Shown here one piece after another: positions 46,476-54,534 of a stretch of DNA of 64,000 nucleotides. Below the pieces are notes generated by a model. It made no database searches and was not told the origin of the DNA. It worked only from the letters and a program-made list of their open reading frames with translations. The DNA is taken from positions 1 through 64,000 of IMG/VR virus record IMGVR_UViG_3300020061_000001. The stretch is one strand, 5' to 3'. The DNA is from a virus. Numbering within the stretch: position 1 is the first letter of the stretch; every line of letters begins with the position of its first letter. Position numbers and translations under genes: made by a program.

Positions 46476-46664
46476 ATGAAAATTTCAATTTGCGACATCC
46501 ACAAACTTAAAGAAAATAAGATAGTTGAATCAGTTTATCGCCGTGGTTATACTGGACATACAAAGATAGATGTTTGTGAAGAACATAAAGAATATCCTAT
46601 GGGCAATACACCGGAAGAGTTCATTGAAATTTATCTCAAATTGTCACAGAAGGTAACAGTCTAA
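46476..46664 (+). CDS. Small zinc-binding-like protein
   Basis: 62 residues with CDIH and CEEH separated by about 30 residues, a possible zinc site. Preceded by AAGAAAGGCTTACT, the shared leader. First gene of its unit. Confidence 0.65.
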   Translation: MKISICDIHKLKENKIVESVYRRGYTGHTKIDVCEEHKEYPMGNTPEEFIEIYLKLSQKVTV

Positions 46665-46972
46665 TGAAGTTTGAAATTGTTAGCAAATGGAATGATATGG
46701 ATTTTGGTGGTAGCGCATTATGTGGTTCTGTTATCATCTCTCGAGAAGAATTAGTCAAGCGATTTGGTGAGCCTATCAACCTTGAAGGCGAACGTATTAC
46801 TGAGCGTTGGCTTTTTAAGTTCGAAGATGGCACTGTTGCCACTATCTTCAATGACAAAAAGATTCGTCGCCAGAAAGAGAATGAATGGTTTATCGGAGGC
46901 TTCGGCCATTATGATAAGAAAACCAAAGAGAATATCTCGTTTCGTAGTATGAAAGAGCTCTTAGGGGTCTAA
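46664..46972 (+). CDS. Hypothetical protein
   Basis: 102 residues, beta-rich (WLFKFEDGTVATIFNDKK) with GGFGHYDKKT loop. The pattern is common among small conserved phage proteins. Function unknown. Confidence 0.65.
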   Translation: MKFEIVSKWNDMDFGGSALCGSVIISREELVKRFGEPINLEGERITERWLFKFEDGTVATIFNDKKIRRQKENEWFIGGFGHYDKKTKENISFRSMKELLGV

Positions 46973-46976
46973 GCTT

Positions 46977-47180
46977 ATGGCTAAGAAAGTTTTGGTGGGG
47001 CAGTTAGTAGATTACTACTGGGACTTGAATGATACGATTGAAACAATCGAGATGATGGGTAATATTAGTTCGGAGGAAATAACTGAATTAAGAAATTTGC
47101 AAATATCTTTAGACACAATATTAACTAACGTAAGCAAGCGGTGGGCTAAAGGGAAGAAAGACGATGTTAGGAATACTTAA
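46977..47180 (+). CDS. Hypothetical helical protein
   Basis: 67 residues, helical, acidic then basic. Overlaps the next start by 17 nt. No family recognised. Confidence 0.55.
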   Translation: MAKKVLVGQLVDYYWDLNDTIETIEMMGNISSEEITELRNLQISLDTILTNVSKRWAKGKKDDVRNT

Positions 47181-47355
47181 ACGATTTTGGGAACAACTTA
47201 CCTGTGCTCACTTTTGGAAATATGACGGCACTAAAGATGATAGCGAATCTCATTGGCATTGGCACAAAGAAAAATGTGATAATTGTGGTAAAAAACGTGA
47301 AGTAATGAATGATTATAATCGGGATGCTTGCGGACACTGTTCAGGTGATAATTAA
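47164..47355 (+). CDS. Small zinc-ribbon-like protein
   Basis: 63 residues with CAHFW, HWHWH, CDNCGK and CGHC: enough Cys/His for one or two zinc sites. Related short ribbons are frequent in phages. Function unknown. Confidence 0.65.
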   Translation: MLGILKRFWEQLTCAHFWKYDGTKDDSESHWHWHKEKCDNCGKKREVMNDYNRDACGHCSGDN

Positions 47356-47372
47356 TCCTATATAATAGGACT

Positions 47373-47510
47373 ATGGCAAATCACAAACGTAAAGCAAATT
47401 ATAAAGCAAGTCGTTCTTGCGGACTATGTAAACCTCATAAACGAGTTGGCAACGGTAAAGAGCGCACAAAACTAAAATATAAGCTTATCCATGAGATTAT
47501 GCATAGATGA
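47373..47510 (+). CDS. Small basic protein, leaderless
   Basis: 45 residues, very basic with CGLCKPHK, a single knuckle. TATAAT (47361-47366) ends 6 nt before the ATG. ATGA overlap with ninG suggests a coupled partner. Confidence 0.65.
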   Translation: MANHKRKANYKASRSCGLCKPHKRVGNGKERTKLKYKLIHEIMHR

Positions 47511-48046
47511 GCCCAAAGCCATGTAAATGGTGTAGCTCAATTTGGCACAGCAAGAACAAATGTCCAAAACGCGAAAAACAGGCTCTCCCTGACGGTTTTA
47601 TACAGAAACGTACAAATGTGCCACTTTTGCGTCAGAAGCCCTCAGACGAGCTTAGATTAGCTTACAAGGGCAGTTCTGAACGTAGCCAGCTAATAGGCTG
47701 GGCAGATAAATACTTCTCGCTATATATTAGGCAAAGAGATAGTGATGGTTCCGATAATCATTGTTATACTTGTGGCAGAAAATTCCCAATAGATGAACTC
47801 CAATGTGGACATTTTATGTCTCGTCGATTCTTAAAGACCAGATGGGATGAAATAAATTGTCATCCGCAGTGTAATGAATGCAATGTAGACAAGCATGGTA
47901 ACTTAATAGTATACGAAGTATTATTAAGAAGAGATTATGGAGACTTAGAAATAGATAAGCTTAAACAATTCGCTCGATCTGGCAAGAAGGTCAGTCAAGC
48001 AGATATACGGGAGGTTATAGATTTATATAAAGGGGTTGTGTTTTAA
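47507..48046 (+). CDS. ninG: NinG/Rap-type recombination protein
   Basis: 179 residues. An N-terminal zinc knuckle (CKWCSSIWHSKNKC) precedes the NinG core HCYTCGRKFPIDELQCGHFMSRRFLKTRWDEINCHPQCNECN... (zinc and HNH-like residues). Lambda NinG promotes RecBC-type recombination by resolving branched DNA. Confidence 0.92.
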   Translation: MSPKPCKWCSSIWHSKNKCPKREKQALPDGFIQKRTNVPLLRQKPSDELRLAYKGSSERSQLIGWADKYFSLYIRQRDSDGSDNHCYTCGRKFPIDELQCGHFMSRRFLKTRWDEINCHPQCNECNVDKHGNLIVYEVLLRRDYGDLEIDKLKQFARSGKKVSQADIREVIDLYKGVVF

Positions 48047-48064
48047 CAATAAAAAGAGCATAAT
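48036..48064 (+). promoter_or_regulatory. Phage consensus promoter of small RNA
   Basis: TTGTGT (48036-48041), 17 bp, CATAAT (48059-48064), overlapping the ninG stop. No start codon follows at leaderless distance. Confidence 0.85.
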
Positions 48065-48070
48065 TAAAAG

Positions 48071-48153
48071 CGTAGTGGTAGAATGCGTCGCAAATACGCA
48101 GGAGAATCACTAGACGAGCCTTTCTTAGGAGACACCTTAATTGGTGTCTCTTT
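48071..48153 (+). ncRNA. Short structured RNA with terminator
   Basis: TAGTG/CACTA and TGCGT-CGCAAAT-ACGCA form a two-part hairpin with a perfect 7-nt anticodon-arm-like tip. A terminator GAGACACC/GGTGTCTC with T3 follows. A 43-codon ORF from 48083 runs through the hairpins without a ribosome-binding site. Confidence 0.55.
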
Positions 48154-48220
48154 CCTTGTAGATTATTCTACATCATTAAATCATAGACAGGTTGAACAGG
48201 GTGTGATATCATAAATATAT

Positions 48221-48533
48221 GAGCGTTTGTGGTAGCTTAATAAGCATCCTGACGGCTAAAGCACCTAATAGGCTAGAAATAGTAGCGCACATCGGGAAGT
48301 AACCAAGAGCCCGTTGGCAATGAACTGAAAACCTCTGGGTTACACCAGCAGGGCAAGGTTCCTATGGAGTTAAACGGACGCATTACCAAAACCTAGCAAA
48401 GATTTACTTCGAAACTAGTCAGGGCGTCCGCATGTTGGTAAAGTTCTGGAAACAGAATCCCAACCCACAACCGCGTTCAAGAGGGATGACCATCCTTCGA
48501 AAAGTAGAAGACACCTTTAGCGGGGTGTTTTTT
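48221..48533 (+). ncRNA. Large structured RNA with predicted pseudoknot
   Basis: No ORF. GCG-TTGTGG (48223-48232) pairs with CCACAA-CGC (48465-48474) as closing helix. GTAACC/GGTTAC with AGAG/CTCT form one arm. GGACGC (48376-48381) pairs with GCGTCC (48424-48429), while TTACCAA (48383-48389) pairs with TTGGTAA (48435-48441), an interleaved pseudoknot. Terminator ACACC/GGTGT plus T6 at 48511-48533. Family not recognised. Confidence 0.65.
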
Positions 48534-48541
48534 ATTTACCC

Positions 48542-48570
48542 TTGCTAAACTCTTAGAAATAGCTTATACT
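48542..48570 (+). promoter_or_regulatory. Promoter
   Basis: TTGCTA (48542-48547), 17 bp, TATACT (48565-48570). The next gene uses an AAGGA site, not a leaderless start. Confidence 0.65.
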
Positions 48571-48594
48571 TATAACATATTGAAGGAACTAAAA

Positions 48595-48798
48595 ATGCAG
48601 TTAACTAAGACAGAAAAAAATGAATTATTAGAAATGTTAAAGATGGTTGATGTTAAAAAGCTCGACATTGATGTACAAGATGAGAGTAAAGTCAAATGGT
48701 TCAGGTTTGGTTCTTATAATGGAATGCAAATTGCTAGTGAAATTATTAAGTCTATAAAGGAAAAACCAGATGAAACGACTAAAAGAAATACTCAGTGA
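48595..48798 (+). CDS. Hypothetical protein
   Basis: About 67 residues from MQLTKTEK with AAGGA upstream. Lys/Glu-rich, helical, FRFGSYNGMQIASEI in the middle. Function unknown. Confidence 0.6.
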   Translation: MQLTKTEKNELLEMLKMVDVKKLDIDVQDESKVKWFRFGSYNGMQIASEIIKSIKEKPDETTKRNTQ

Positions 48799-48895
48799 CC
48801 GTGAACTACAAGTCAGTCTTTTTCTTGTCATCTTCTGGTTAATTGCAATTATATTATTTATTTATATAGCTTTGCACATGCCTGATAACGCATAG
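48770..48895 (+). CDS. Tiny membrane protein
   Basis: 41 residues. Charged N-terminus, one long hydrophobic helix (about 14-34), short polar end. AAAGGA upstream; 29-nt overlap with the preceding gene. Confidence 0.6.
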   Translation: MKRLKEILSDRELQVSLFLVIFWLIAIILFIYIALHMPDNA

Positions 48896-48898
48896 CCC

Positions 48899-48927
48899 TT
48901 GTGTTTTTCCTGAGAAAAGAGCATAAT
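48899..48927 (+). promoter_or_regulatory. Phage consensus promoter, leaderless use
   Basis: TTGTGT (48899-48904), 17 bp, CATAAT (48922-48927). ATG of the next gene is 7 nt downstream, so this promoter class also feeds leaderless genes. Confidence 0.85.
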
Positions 48928-48934
48928 AAGTCTT

Positions 48935-49105
48935 ATGAAAACTCAAGAAGCATATAATCAGTATCTTTTGTACGCTCAGGCACAACATGAATATTATGAA
49001 ACACTTACTTGGGTGTTATTTACAATCTTTATAATTGCCCCTCTTTGTGTGGCTTTAATTTACACCGCTGTAGCAATTTATCTTAATAGAAGGGGCAGAC
49101 TTTAA
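48935..49105 (+). CDS. Small membrane protein, leaderless
   Basis: 56 residues. Tyr/Gln-rich N-terminus, two close hydrophobic stretches (about 25-50), basic end (NRRGRL). Start 7 nt after the -10 box. Function unknown. Confidence 0.65.
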   Translation: MKTQEAYNQYLLYAQAQHEYYETLTWVLFTIFIIAPLCVALIYTAVAIYLNRRGRL

Positions 49106-49120
49106 AGTTCAACAAAACGC

Positions 49121-49149
49121 TTGTGTTTTGCGACGATTGAGAGCATAAT
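49121..49149 (+). promoter_or_regulatory. Phage consensus promoter
   Basis: TTGTGT (49121-49126), 17 bp, CATAAT (49144-49149), followed by the AAGAAAGGCTTAT leader. Confidence 0.88.
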
Positions 49150-49185
49150 TCATAGTATAAGTGAAATAAGAAAGGCTTATACAAA

Positions 49186-49464
49186 ATGAAAACTCAAATA
49201 ACAGTAGAATATCCAACAATAGAAAATGTAGTTATAAAAACCCTAGCAGAAGCTAAGGCTATGGGCTACAAAAGCGCAATCGTTCGCCACGAACCAGTTA
49301 ATCGCCCGTATAAAATTCAAGTTAAGCAGGTTAAACGACTTGTTAAAGAAGAGTTTATGGACGATAAAGAATGGGAAAACGAATTAGAAGGTATGGCCAA
49401 AGCCCAAACTGGCATGAGCCGTACTGCTCATCAATCTCGTCTCAAGAAAAGTTGGAATGAGTAA
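49186..49464 (+). CDS. Hypothetical basic protein
   Basis: 92 residues, basic with an acidic middle, no motif. Preceded by the shared AAGAAAGGCTT leader. Its stop overlaps the next ATG. Confidence 0.65.
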   Translation: MKTQITVEYPTIENVVIKTLAEAKAMGYKSAIVRHEPVNRPYKIQVKQVKRLVKEEFMDDKEWENELEGMAKAQTGMSRTAHQSRLKKSWNE

Positions 49465-49907
49465 TGTGTAGCAGTACTCTTCTAACCGTTGCAGAAATGA
49501 CAGAACATGAACTGATCACTCTACGCAATCGTTTATACGGACAGATTCGAAAGAATGATAGTCCTCGTTTAGATTTGCAATTACACGCAGTTCAAGGAGA
49601 ACTTAAAGATCGTGGTTTTATCACTAAGAATAAAGCTCTTCACACGGGAATAGAAATTACTCGTGGTAAAGCTACTATGGTCTTTGATGTAATGGACTCT
49701 AGTGTTCATGTTGAGGGGGCAGCTGTCACATCGGCCCGTAAACATGTTCAAGATATGTTAAAAGAAGGTACTAGAATCCCTGGGGGATGGAACCTGCAAG
49801 ATAAAGGAACTGTTGGTCATCATTCTCACGATTATGAGATTAAGCACATGGCCATGAATAAACGTGAAATACAAAATGTAATGTTAAGATTAACGAGAGT
49901 GAAATAA
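49464..49907 (+). CDS. Hypothetical protein
   Basis: 147 residues. Helical N-terminus, then a beta-rich part (IEITRGKATMVFDVMDSSVHVEGAAV) and a His-rich loop (VGHHSHDYEIKH) that may bind metal. Family unknown. Confidence 0.65.
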   Translation: MCSSTLLTVAEMTEHELITLRNRLYGQIRKNDSPRLDLQLHAVQGELKDRGFITKNKALHTGIEITRGKATMVFDVMDSSVHVEGAAVTSARKHVQDMLKEGTRIPGGWNLQDKGTVGHHSHDYEIKHMAMNKREIQNVMLRLTRVK

Positions 49908-50155
49908 TGAATAAAATAGACCTTGTAAATATTACTCGGCTAGAACTTATAGATCATACTAACTGTGAATCTTGTAAGGGTGTCGGTCGTGTTATCATAT
50001 CTGGACAAGTAGACTCGTTAGAATGCCCAAATTGTCACGGTTTAGGTACGAATGGTCGCACAGTTGTGTTTATCAATCCACGCAAACAGATTGAAACATC
50101 AATCCAAGATGACGGTAGGACACTTAAGATATTTATTAGTAAGAGGCGTCCATGA
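49907..50155 (+). CDS. DnaJ-type zinc finger protein
   Basis: 82 residues with CESCKGVG and CPNCHGLG, two CxxCxGxG motifs as in one zinc site of DnaJ cysteine-rich domains. The isolated zinc-binding domain suggests protein or RNA binding. Confidence 0.7.
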   Translation: MNKIDLVNITRLELIDHTNCESCKGVGRVIISGQVDSLECPNCHGLGTNGRTVVFINPRKQIETSIQDDGRTLKIFISKRRP

Positions 50156-50277
50156 GTCTAAGAGATGCTTTAACATTTTCTATTACAGCTACTGTTATTT
50201 TTCTTATTATAGCTTGTATTGCTGTTTGGTTAGTAGGTCGTTACGAAAATAGGAAGACTAAAAGGAGGAAAAAGTAA
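50152..50277 (+). CDS. Tiny membrane protein with basic tail
   Basis: 41 residues, one hydrophobic helix (about 9-30), then a strongly basic tail (RYENRKTKRRKK). ATGA and TAATG couplings on both sides. Confidence 0.6.
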   Translation: MSLRDALTFSITATVIFLIIACIAVWLVGRYENRKTKRRKK

Positions 50278-50510
50278 TGGAAATTAAAGATATGTTAAGT
50301 AAAGCCCATAAACAAGGCTGTAGCGTAGGAGAACTTGCGCTTGCAGAGTTTATTTTAAAGTCGTATGCTGGTGAAATATCTCCTACGTTAAAAGCTTTTC
50401 TTGAAAAAATAGCCCAAAGTGGGTATGTAGATATAAGTGAAAATGTTGGGAAACCAGCAGAAGATGTTGCGTTACAAGTAAGCGATATATTAAACAAAGT
50501 TGTAAAATAA
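50277..50510 (+). CDS. Hypothetical helical protein
   Basis: 77 residues, amphipathic helices, GGAGG upstream. It ends just before a promoter. Function unknown. Confidence 0.65.
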   Translation: MEIKDMLSKAHKQGCSVGELALAEFILKSYAGEISPTLKAFLEKIAQSGYVDISENVGKPAEDVALQVSDILNKVVK

Positions 50511-50515
50511 AACGC

Positions 50516-50544
50516 TTGTGTTTTCGCACGAAAAGACCTATAAT
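50516..50544 (+). promoter_or_regulatory. Phage consensus promoter
   Basis: TTGTGT (50516-50521), 17 bp, TATAAT (50539-50544). Confidence 0.88.
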
Positions 50545-50575
50545 TAAACCATAAGTAATAAGCGAGGGTATAGTA

Positions 50576-50803
50576 ATGGCAACAGAGAAACAAGATATAA
50601 AGAAAACAGTTAGTAGAGTAATTGATGGAGTCACAAAAGACTTACCAAATGCTGTAAAAGAAAATAAAGGTGCTGCAATTGGCGCAGTTCTTGGCTATTT
50701 TTTAGCTGATACAGTTAAGAAAAATGAAGGTCTTATCACAGCCGTTCTTGGTGGTCTTGTTGGACATGTGATCGACGAGAAAAAGAAAAAGGATGTCTTC
50801 TAA
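50576..50803 (+). CDS. Small protein with glycine-zipper segments
   Basis: 75 residues. Charged helical start, then two glycine-rich hydrophobic stretches (GAAIGAVLGYFLAD and AVLGGLVGHVID), and a basic end. Could insert in membranes. Unit of three coupled genes follows. Confidence 0.65.
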   Translation: MATEKQDIKKTVSRVIDGVTKDLPNAVKENKGAAIGAVLGYFLADTVKKNEGLITAVLGGLVGHVIDEKKKKDVF

Positions 50804-50892
50804 TGGGTTTTCTCGGGGATGTAGTAGCACTTCCATTCGTAATTATTGAAGACGTTTCTGGCGCAATCGCAGACGTTCTGGAGGAATTGTAA
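50803..50892 (+). CDS. Tiny hydrophobic-acidic peptide gene
   Basis: 29 residues, alternating hydrophobic and acidic (FVIIEDVSGAIADVLEEL). TAATG couplings to both neighbours make it credible. Confidence 0.5.
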   Translation: MGFLGDVVALPFVIIEDVSGAIADVLEEL

Positions 50893-51230
50893 TGCCAAGC
50901 ACTAAAGATGCGCAAAAGGCCGTAATAGAATCTAAAATCCCAGCAAGCGTGAAAGCTGGAATAGAAGCTCTTGCTAAAGGTCTTGGGGTTGCCGCGATTG
51001 AACTATGGTCAATCTTCGTACGACAGTATGTTGTTAAAGGTCTGACAGAATTGTTCACCGCACTAGTATTGGTAGGCTCAGGAGCTTTCCTTTGCACACT
51101 TGTTGGTTATTGGGGAATTATTCCTATTGCTGCAAGTCTACCGTTCTTCTACGGCACTATTCAATTACTCGGTAACCCTAAGTACTACGCCATCACGGAC
51201 ATTACAAAAAAGATAAAAGAGCTTAAATAA
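50892..51230 (+). CDS. Membrane protein
   Basis: 112 residues. Helical basic N-terminus, then two membrane helices (about 54-72 and 76-92) and a Lys-rich tail. Function unknown. Confidence 0.65.
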   Translation: MPSTKDAQKAVIESKIPASVKAGIEALAKGLGVAAIELWSIFVRQYVVKGLTELFTALVLVGSGAFLCTLVGYWGIIPIAASLPFFYGTIQLLGNPKYYAITDITKKIKELK

Positions 51231-51231
51231 C

Positions 51232-51744
51232 ATGATTTTTGTCTTTGAGTCATTACTAGAGAACCGAAAGGCAAAAGTTGATGCGTGGAGAGAACAAGGA
51301 CAGAGATGGGTTAAGGCAAGAAATGCAACCAGTAGTTACGCCCACTATAGTTTTGAAGACTACGAGCGCAGGAACCCAGCGCCATTATCGGTTAAGAAAG
51401 TGGCTAGTTTCGTACTTCCTGGTATTGCTGTGGGTGCAGTTGTTGCCTTTGCTATTTGGGGTATTGCTTCAGTTCCTCCAAAGAAAGTAGACCCAAACAA
51501 TCCGCACGACTGTTCTGTTGTTGTTAAGAAAGATGATAAAGTAGCCGTTACCTATGGCCCCTTTGTAGGAAGTGAAGGAACAGTTATTAACCAAGAAGAT
51601 GGTTGTGGGGTAAATATTAAGCTTACTAAATCTACAAACACAAGAGAAGATTGTGTCAAGAAAGGTTATCAAGACTGCCGTTCAGAAAAGAACATCGGTG
51701 ACGAGCTAAACGTCGATACATCACAAAATATTACTAAGTTATAG
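51232..51744 (+). CDS. Single-pass membrane protein with KOW-like external domain
   Basis: 170 residues. Helical N-terminus, one membrane helix (about 59-80), then a domain with KKDDKVAVTYGPFVGSEGTVINQEDGCGV, the pattern of a KOW/SH3-like barrel, with four Cys. Role unknown. Confidence 0.6.
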   Translation: MIFVFESLLENRKAKVDAWREQGQRWVKARNATSSYAHYSFEDYERRNPAPLSVKKVASFVLPGIAVGAVVAFAIWGIASVPPKKVDPNNPHDCSVVVKKDDKVAVTYGPFVGSEGTVINQEDGCGVNIKLTKSTNTREDCVKKGYQDCRSEKNIGDELNVDTSQNITKL

Positions 51745-51756
51745 GGGTAAAGAACC

Positions 51757-51951
51757 ATGACAAGAAGAGACTACTTATTAGTAGCAGGTTCGCTGGCTAA
51801 GTGTGCTGGTGGACTCACTCAAGATGAGCTGCTCTATGTCGCTGATATGATAGCGAATGAAATGCAGAAACAGAACCCAGCTTTTAAGTATGATCTTTTC
51901 TTAGAAACCTCAGGTGTGACCAAAGAAACAATCGAAAGGTCAAAGCAATGA
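51757..51951 (+). CDS. Hypothetical protein
   Basis: 64 residues, helical, short acidic/Met-rich protein (ELLYVADMIANEMQKQNPAFKYDLFL). Resembles small phage proteins with no known role. ATGA coupling to the next gene. Confidence 0.65.
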   Translation: MTRRDYLLVAGSLAKCAGGLTQDELLYVADMIANEMQKQNPAFKYDLFLETSGVTKETIERSKQ

Positions 51952-52175
51952 TTACCGAAAAGCCAAAACTTGTAATCGGCGACATTGTTATTGTTTATAT
52001 TAGTAGAATTGGCCTACCTCAGGAAGATGAAATCCATAATCCTAGAATTATGAGTAAGACAGTCACAAGTATAGGTTTTGCAAGTTCTATGTGGGTGTTT
52101 AACTATGACACTGAGCCATTTTGTTATGACAATGTTGATTACATATTAAGAAAGGGGAAATGGAAACATGCATAA
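51948..52175 (+). CDS. Hypothetical protein
   Basis: 75 residues, beta-rich (LVIGDIVIVYIS), likely a small barrel. Overlaps the HAD gene by 8 nt. Confidence 0.6.
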   Translation: MITEKPKLVIGDIVIVYISRIGLPQEDEIHNPRIMSKTVTSIGFASSMWVFNYDTEPFCYDNVDYILRKGKWKHA

Positions 52176-52767
52176 TCTTTATAAAATTGTTGACGAAGAG
52201 AATGAACACAATGGTCAGCTCGGCGTATTACAAGAGGTTAATGAAGTAGCTCCTCACTTAAGTATGTTTAGCTTGGAATTTTCAGACGGTAGGCAATCAA
52301 GTTTTTTCTCTCATCAATTAGAAAAGATACCGAAAAAGCTTATTTTTCTTGATGTAGATGGCGTTCTTAATAGTCAACACTATGCAGTTGTATCTGAGTC
52401 TCGCGGGGTTCTTGGTATAGACCCATATCCTGCTTTTTTACTAGGGAAGATTGTATTAGATACTGGATGTGAGGTTGTTCTTTCCAGCACTTGGCGCTTA
52501 TGGAAGAATGCACGAGAAGATGTGCGCAAACAGGTTGTGGAATTTATTGACATTACGCCTGATTTAGGCAATGTACCGCGCGGTGAAGAGATTCAAAAAT
52601 GGCTTAAAGATAATAATTGCGAAGATGCTCGATATGCTATCCTTGACGATAATAGCGACATGCTTGAATCGCAACTTCCGAACTTTTTCCAGACAACTAC
52701 CGAGTTCGGCTTAACGCAAAAGATAGCTAAAGCAGTAACCGAACACTTAAATAAGGGGAGTAAATAA
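52168..52767 (+). CDS. HAD phosphatase of the RNA-repair type
   Basis: 199 residues. A short N-terminal module precedes IFLDVDGVLNSQ (motif I), VVLSSTWRLW (motif II), RGEEIQKWL and YAILDDNSDM (motif IV), the arrangement of HAD domains in 'Swiss army knife' RNA-repair proteins. It could remove terminal phosphates from RNA. It extends the phage RNA-repair set. Confidence 0.8.
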   Translation: MHNLYKIVDEENEHNGQLGVLQEVNEVAPHLSMFSLEFSDGRQSSFFSHQLEKIPKKLIFLDVDGVLNSQHYAVVSESRGVLGIDPYPAFLLGKIVLDTGCEVVLSSTWRLWKNAREDVRKQVVEFIDITPDLGNVPRGEEIQKWLKDNNCEDARYAILDDNSDMLESQLPNFFQTTTEFGLTQKIAKAVTEHLNKGSK

Positions 52768-52768
52768 A

Positions 52769-54037
52769 ATGAGTGATTATCTAGAGTTCAGCAACACAGG
52801 TGAAGTTCCAGTAAATGCTTTTAAATTACTAGGAGCCAGTTCAAAGCGTAACGATTCAACAAAGATTGGTTACTTTGGCACAGGGCTTAAGTATGCCTTG
52901 GCCGTACTTCTTCGTGAAGGTATCGACTTCAAAGTGTTCTCAGGTAACGATGAGATAAAAATAGGTACTCGCAAGTCTAAGTTCCTCGATCAAATAGTTA
53001 CAGTTATTACCGTTAATGGTGAAAAGACAAGCATCACCATCGAAGCTGGTATTAACTGGGAGACATGGTTCGCTATCCGCGAGATATATAGCAATAACTT
53101 AGACGAAAACGGAACTATGAAATTAGTCACCTCTGTTAGCCCAGAATCGGGTTCAACTAAGATTTACATTGAGCGTAACGAGAAGCTTAAAGATTTAATT
53201 GATAACTGGTCACAGTACTTTAGTAATACTCGAAGCATACTCTCAGAACATAATGGCAACACTCTTTTGCAGAAGAATAACATAGATAGTTTGACCGTAT
53301 TTAGAATGGGTATTCGTGCGTACACAAATAGAACACAATCAGTATTCGACTATGATACGAGGACACTAAGCATTAATGAGAGCCGTGTGGCCGAACATGA
53401 CTATGAAGCAAGGCAACGCTGCGCCGAGATATTAGCTACTTGCGATAACCTAGAAGCAATTAATCACTTCCTTCATTCTGGCGCACATAATATTGAAAAA
53501 GATTCTAACTTCTGGAACTATATTTTCGATGATTCTTTTGGAGAATTTTCAGAAACATGGTACGAAGCTCTTAAAGATAAGAGGATAGTCCCTCAAGAAT
53601 ATGGTGGTTTTTACGGTGTTACGCCATCCAGTGTAGTTCTGCCAGAGACACTTTGTAAACACCTTTACAATCAGTTTAAAGATCGTCTTACTATTATGGG
53701 TTCTAGCAAGGAAGCATATATAATTATTGACAAGCGCGTTGACTTCATGCAACCTGCTATGACAAGATTGGCTAGTGTTGGTTTTACACACCCACTAGAA
53801 GACATAAAGTTAGCTAAATTTAAGGATAACGACGTACAGGGTTTGGCGGATACCGAAAATGGCTTAATACTTTTAAGCGAAGCCTTAGAAGGTATGAATG
53901 ACGACCAAAGAACAGCAATCCTGTTTGAAGAGATCGCCCATACTAAGTCTGGCTATTCAGATAACACAAGAGCGTTTCAGGACTACATTATAAGCCTTGC
54001 GGTTGCATTAATACCAGTTCCGAAGGTCGTTAAGTAA
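52769..54037 (+). CDS. GHKL-like ATPase with metallopeptidase-like C-terminus
   Basis: 422 residues. N-terminal IGYFGTGLKYALAVLLREG looks like the ATP-lid glycine motif of GHKL ATPases. The C-terminal AILFEEIAHTKSGYSDNTRAFQDY has an EEIAH motif followed by His/Tyr as in small zinc peptidases. The middle is unassigned. The combination is unusual and no function is proposed with confidence. Confidence 0.55.
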   Translation: MSDYLEFSNTGEVPVNAFKLLGASSKRNDSTKIGYFGTGLKYALAVLLREGIDFKVFSGNDEIKIGTRKSKFLDQIVTVITVNGEKTSITIEAGINWETWFAIREIYSNNLDENGTMKLVTSVSPESGSTKIYIERNEKLKDLIDNWSQYFSNTRSILSEHNGNTLLQKNNIDSLTVFRMGIRAYTNRTQSVFDYDTRTLSINESRVAEHDYEARQRCAEILATCDNLEAINHFLHSGAHNIEKDSNFWNYIFDDSFGEFSETWYEALKDKRIVPQEYGGFYGVTPSSVVLPETLCKHLYNQFKDRLTIMGSSKEAYIIIDKRVDFMQPAMTRLASVGFTHPLEDIKLAKFKDNDVQGLADTENGLILLSEALEGMNDDQRTAILFEEIAHTKSGYSDNTRAFQDYIISLAVALIPVPKVVK

Positions 54038-54534
54038 TGAAACTGCCACATGGCAAAGAGCTTCTTAGCTTTCTTCCACTAGCAGAACTGTACACAGAGT
54101 ATCAGTTCCATGAACGATTGCAAGTATTCGTCGAAAAGGGAAGAGAATGTGTGGCCTGTGGACGCGTAGGAACGCTTCTAGCGCTAGGTAGAGAGACAGG
54201 TGACGCAAAGTACACTCGGAAACGAAAATCTCATGGGCGCGTCCATATAGACCTTTATACCGATGACTTTGTACTTATGACAGTAGACCACATTATTCCT
54301 AAAAAGGTCTGTAAAGAACTTGGTTGGTCAGATGAAATGATTGAGTCTCTTGACAATAAACAACCAATGTGCGATTCATGTAATAATGGTAAAGGGCATA
54401 AGCTTGTATCTGATGAAGAGTTAGAAAAGCGTCGCGCCCAAATGAAAAAACTAACAAATAGAAGAGTATACGGTTCAGAGATAACAAGAAGCTTAGTCCC
54501 GAACATACACGCCTTGCTAGGAGATGCGATATGA
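54037..54534 (+). CDS. HNH endonuclease
   Basis: 165 residues. CVACGRVG, MTVDHIIPKKVC and QPMCDSCNNGKGH make a zinc-HNH core with a 60-residue N-terminal extension. TAATG/ATGA overlaps on both sides show it is integrated in the operon rather than freshly inserted. Confidence 0.85.
   Translation: MKLPHGKELLSFLPLAELYTEYQFHERLQVFVEKGRECVACGRVGTLLALGRETGDAKYTRKRKSHGRVHIDLYTDDFVLMTVDHIIPKKVCKELGWSDEMIESLDNKQPMCDSCNNGKGHKLVSDEELEKRRAQMKKLTNRRVYGSEITRSLVPNIHALLGDAI

Noticed and set aside
48083-48214. 43-codon ORF after the promoter at 48036
   Set aside because: No ribosome-binding site, ATG 19 nt after the -10 box, and the frame crosses a hairpin and an intrinsic terminator.
48221-48480. Group I intron or RNase P RNA
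   Set aside because: A pseudoknot is present, but the conserved P/Q/R/S or RNase P signature sequences are not, and no split gene flanks it.
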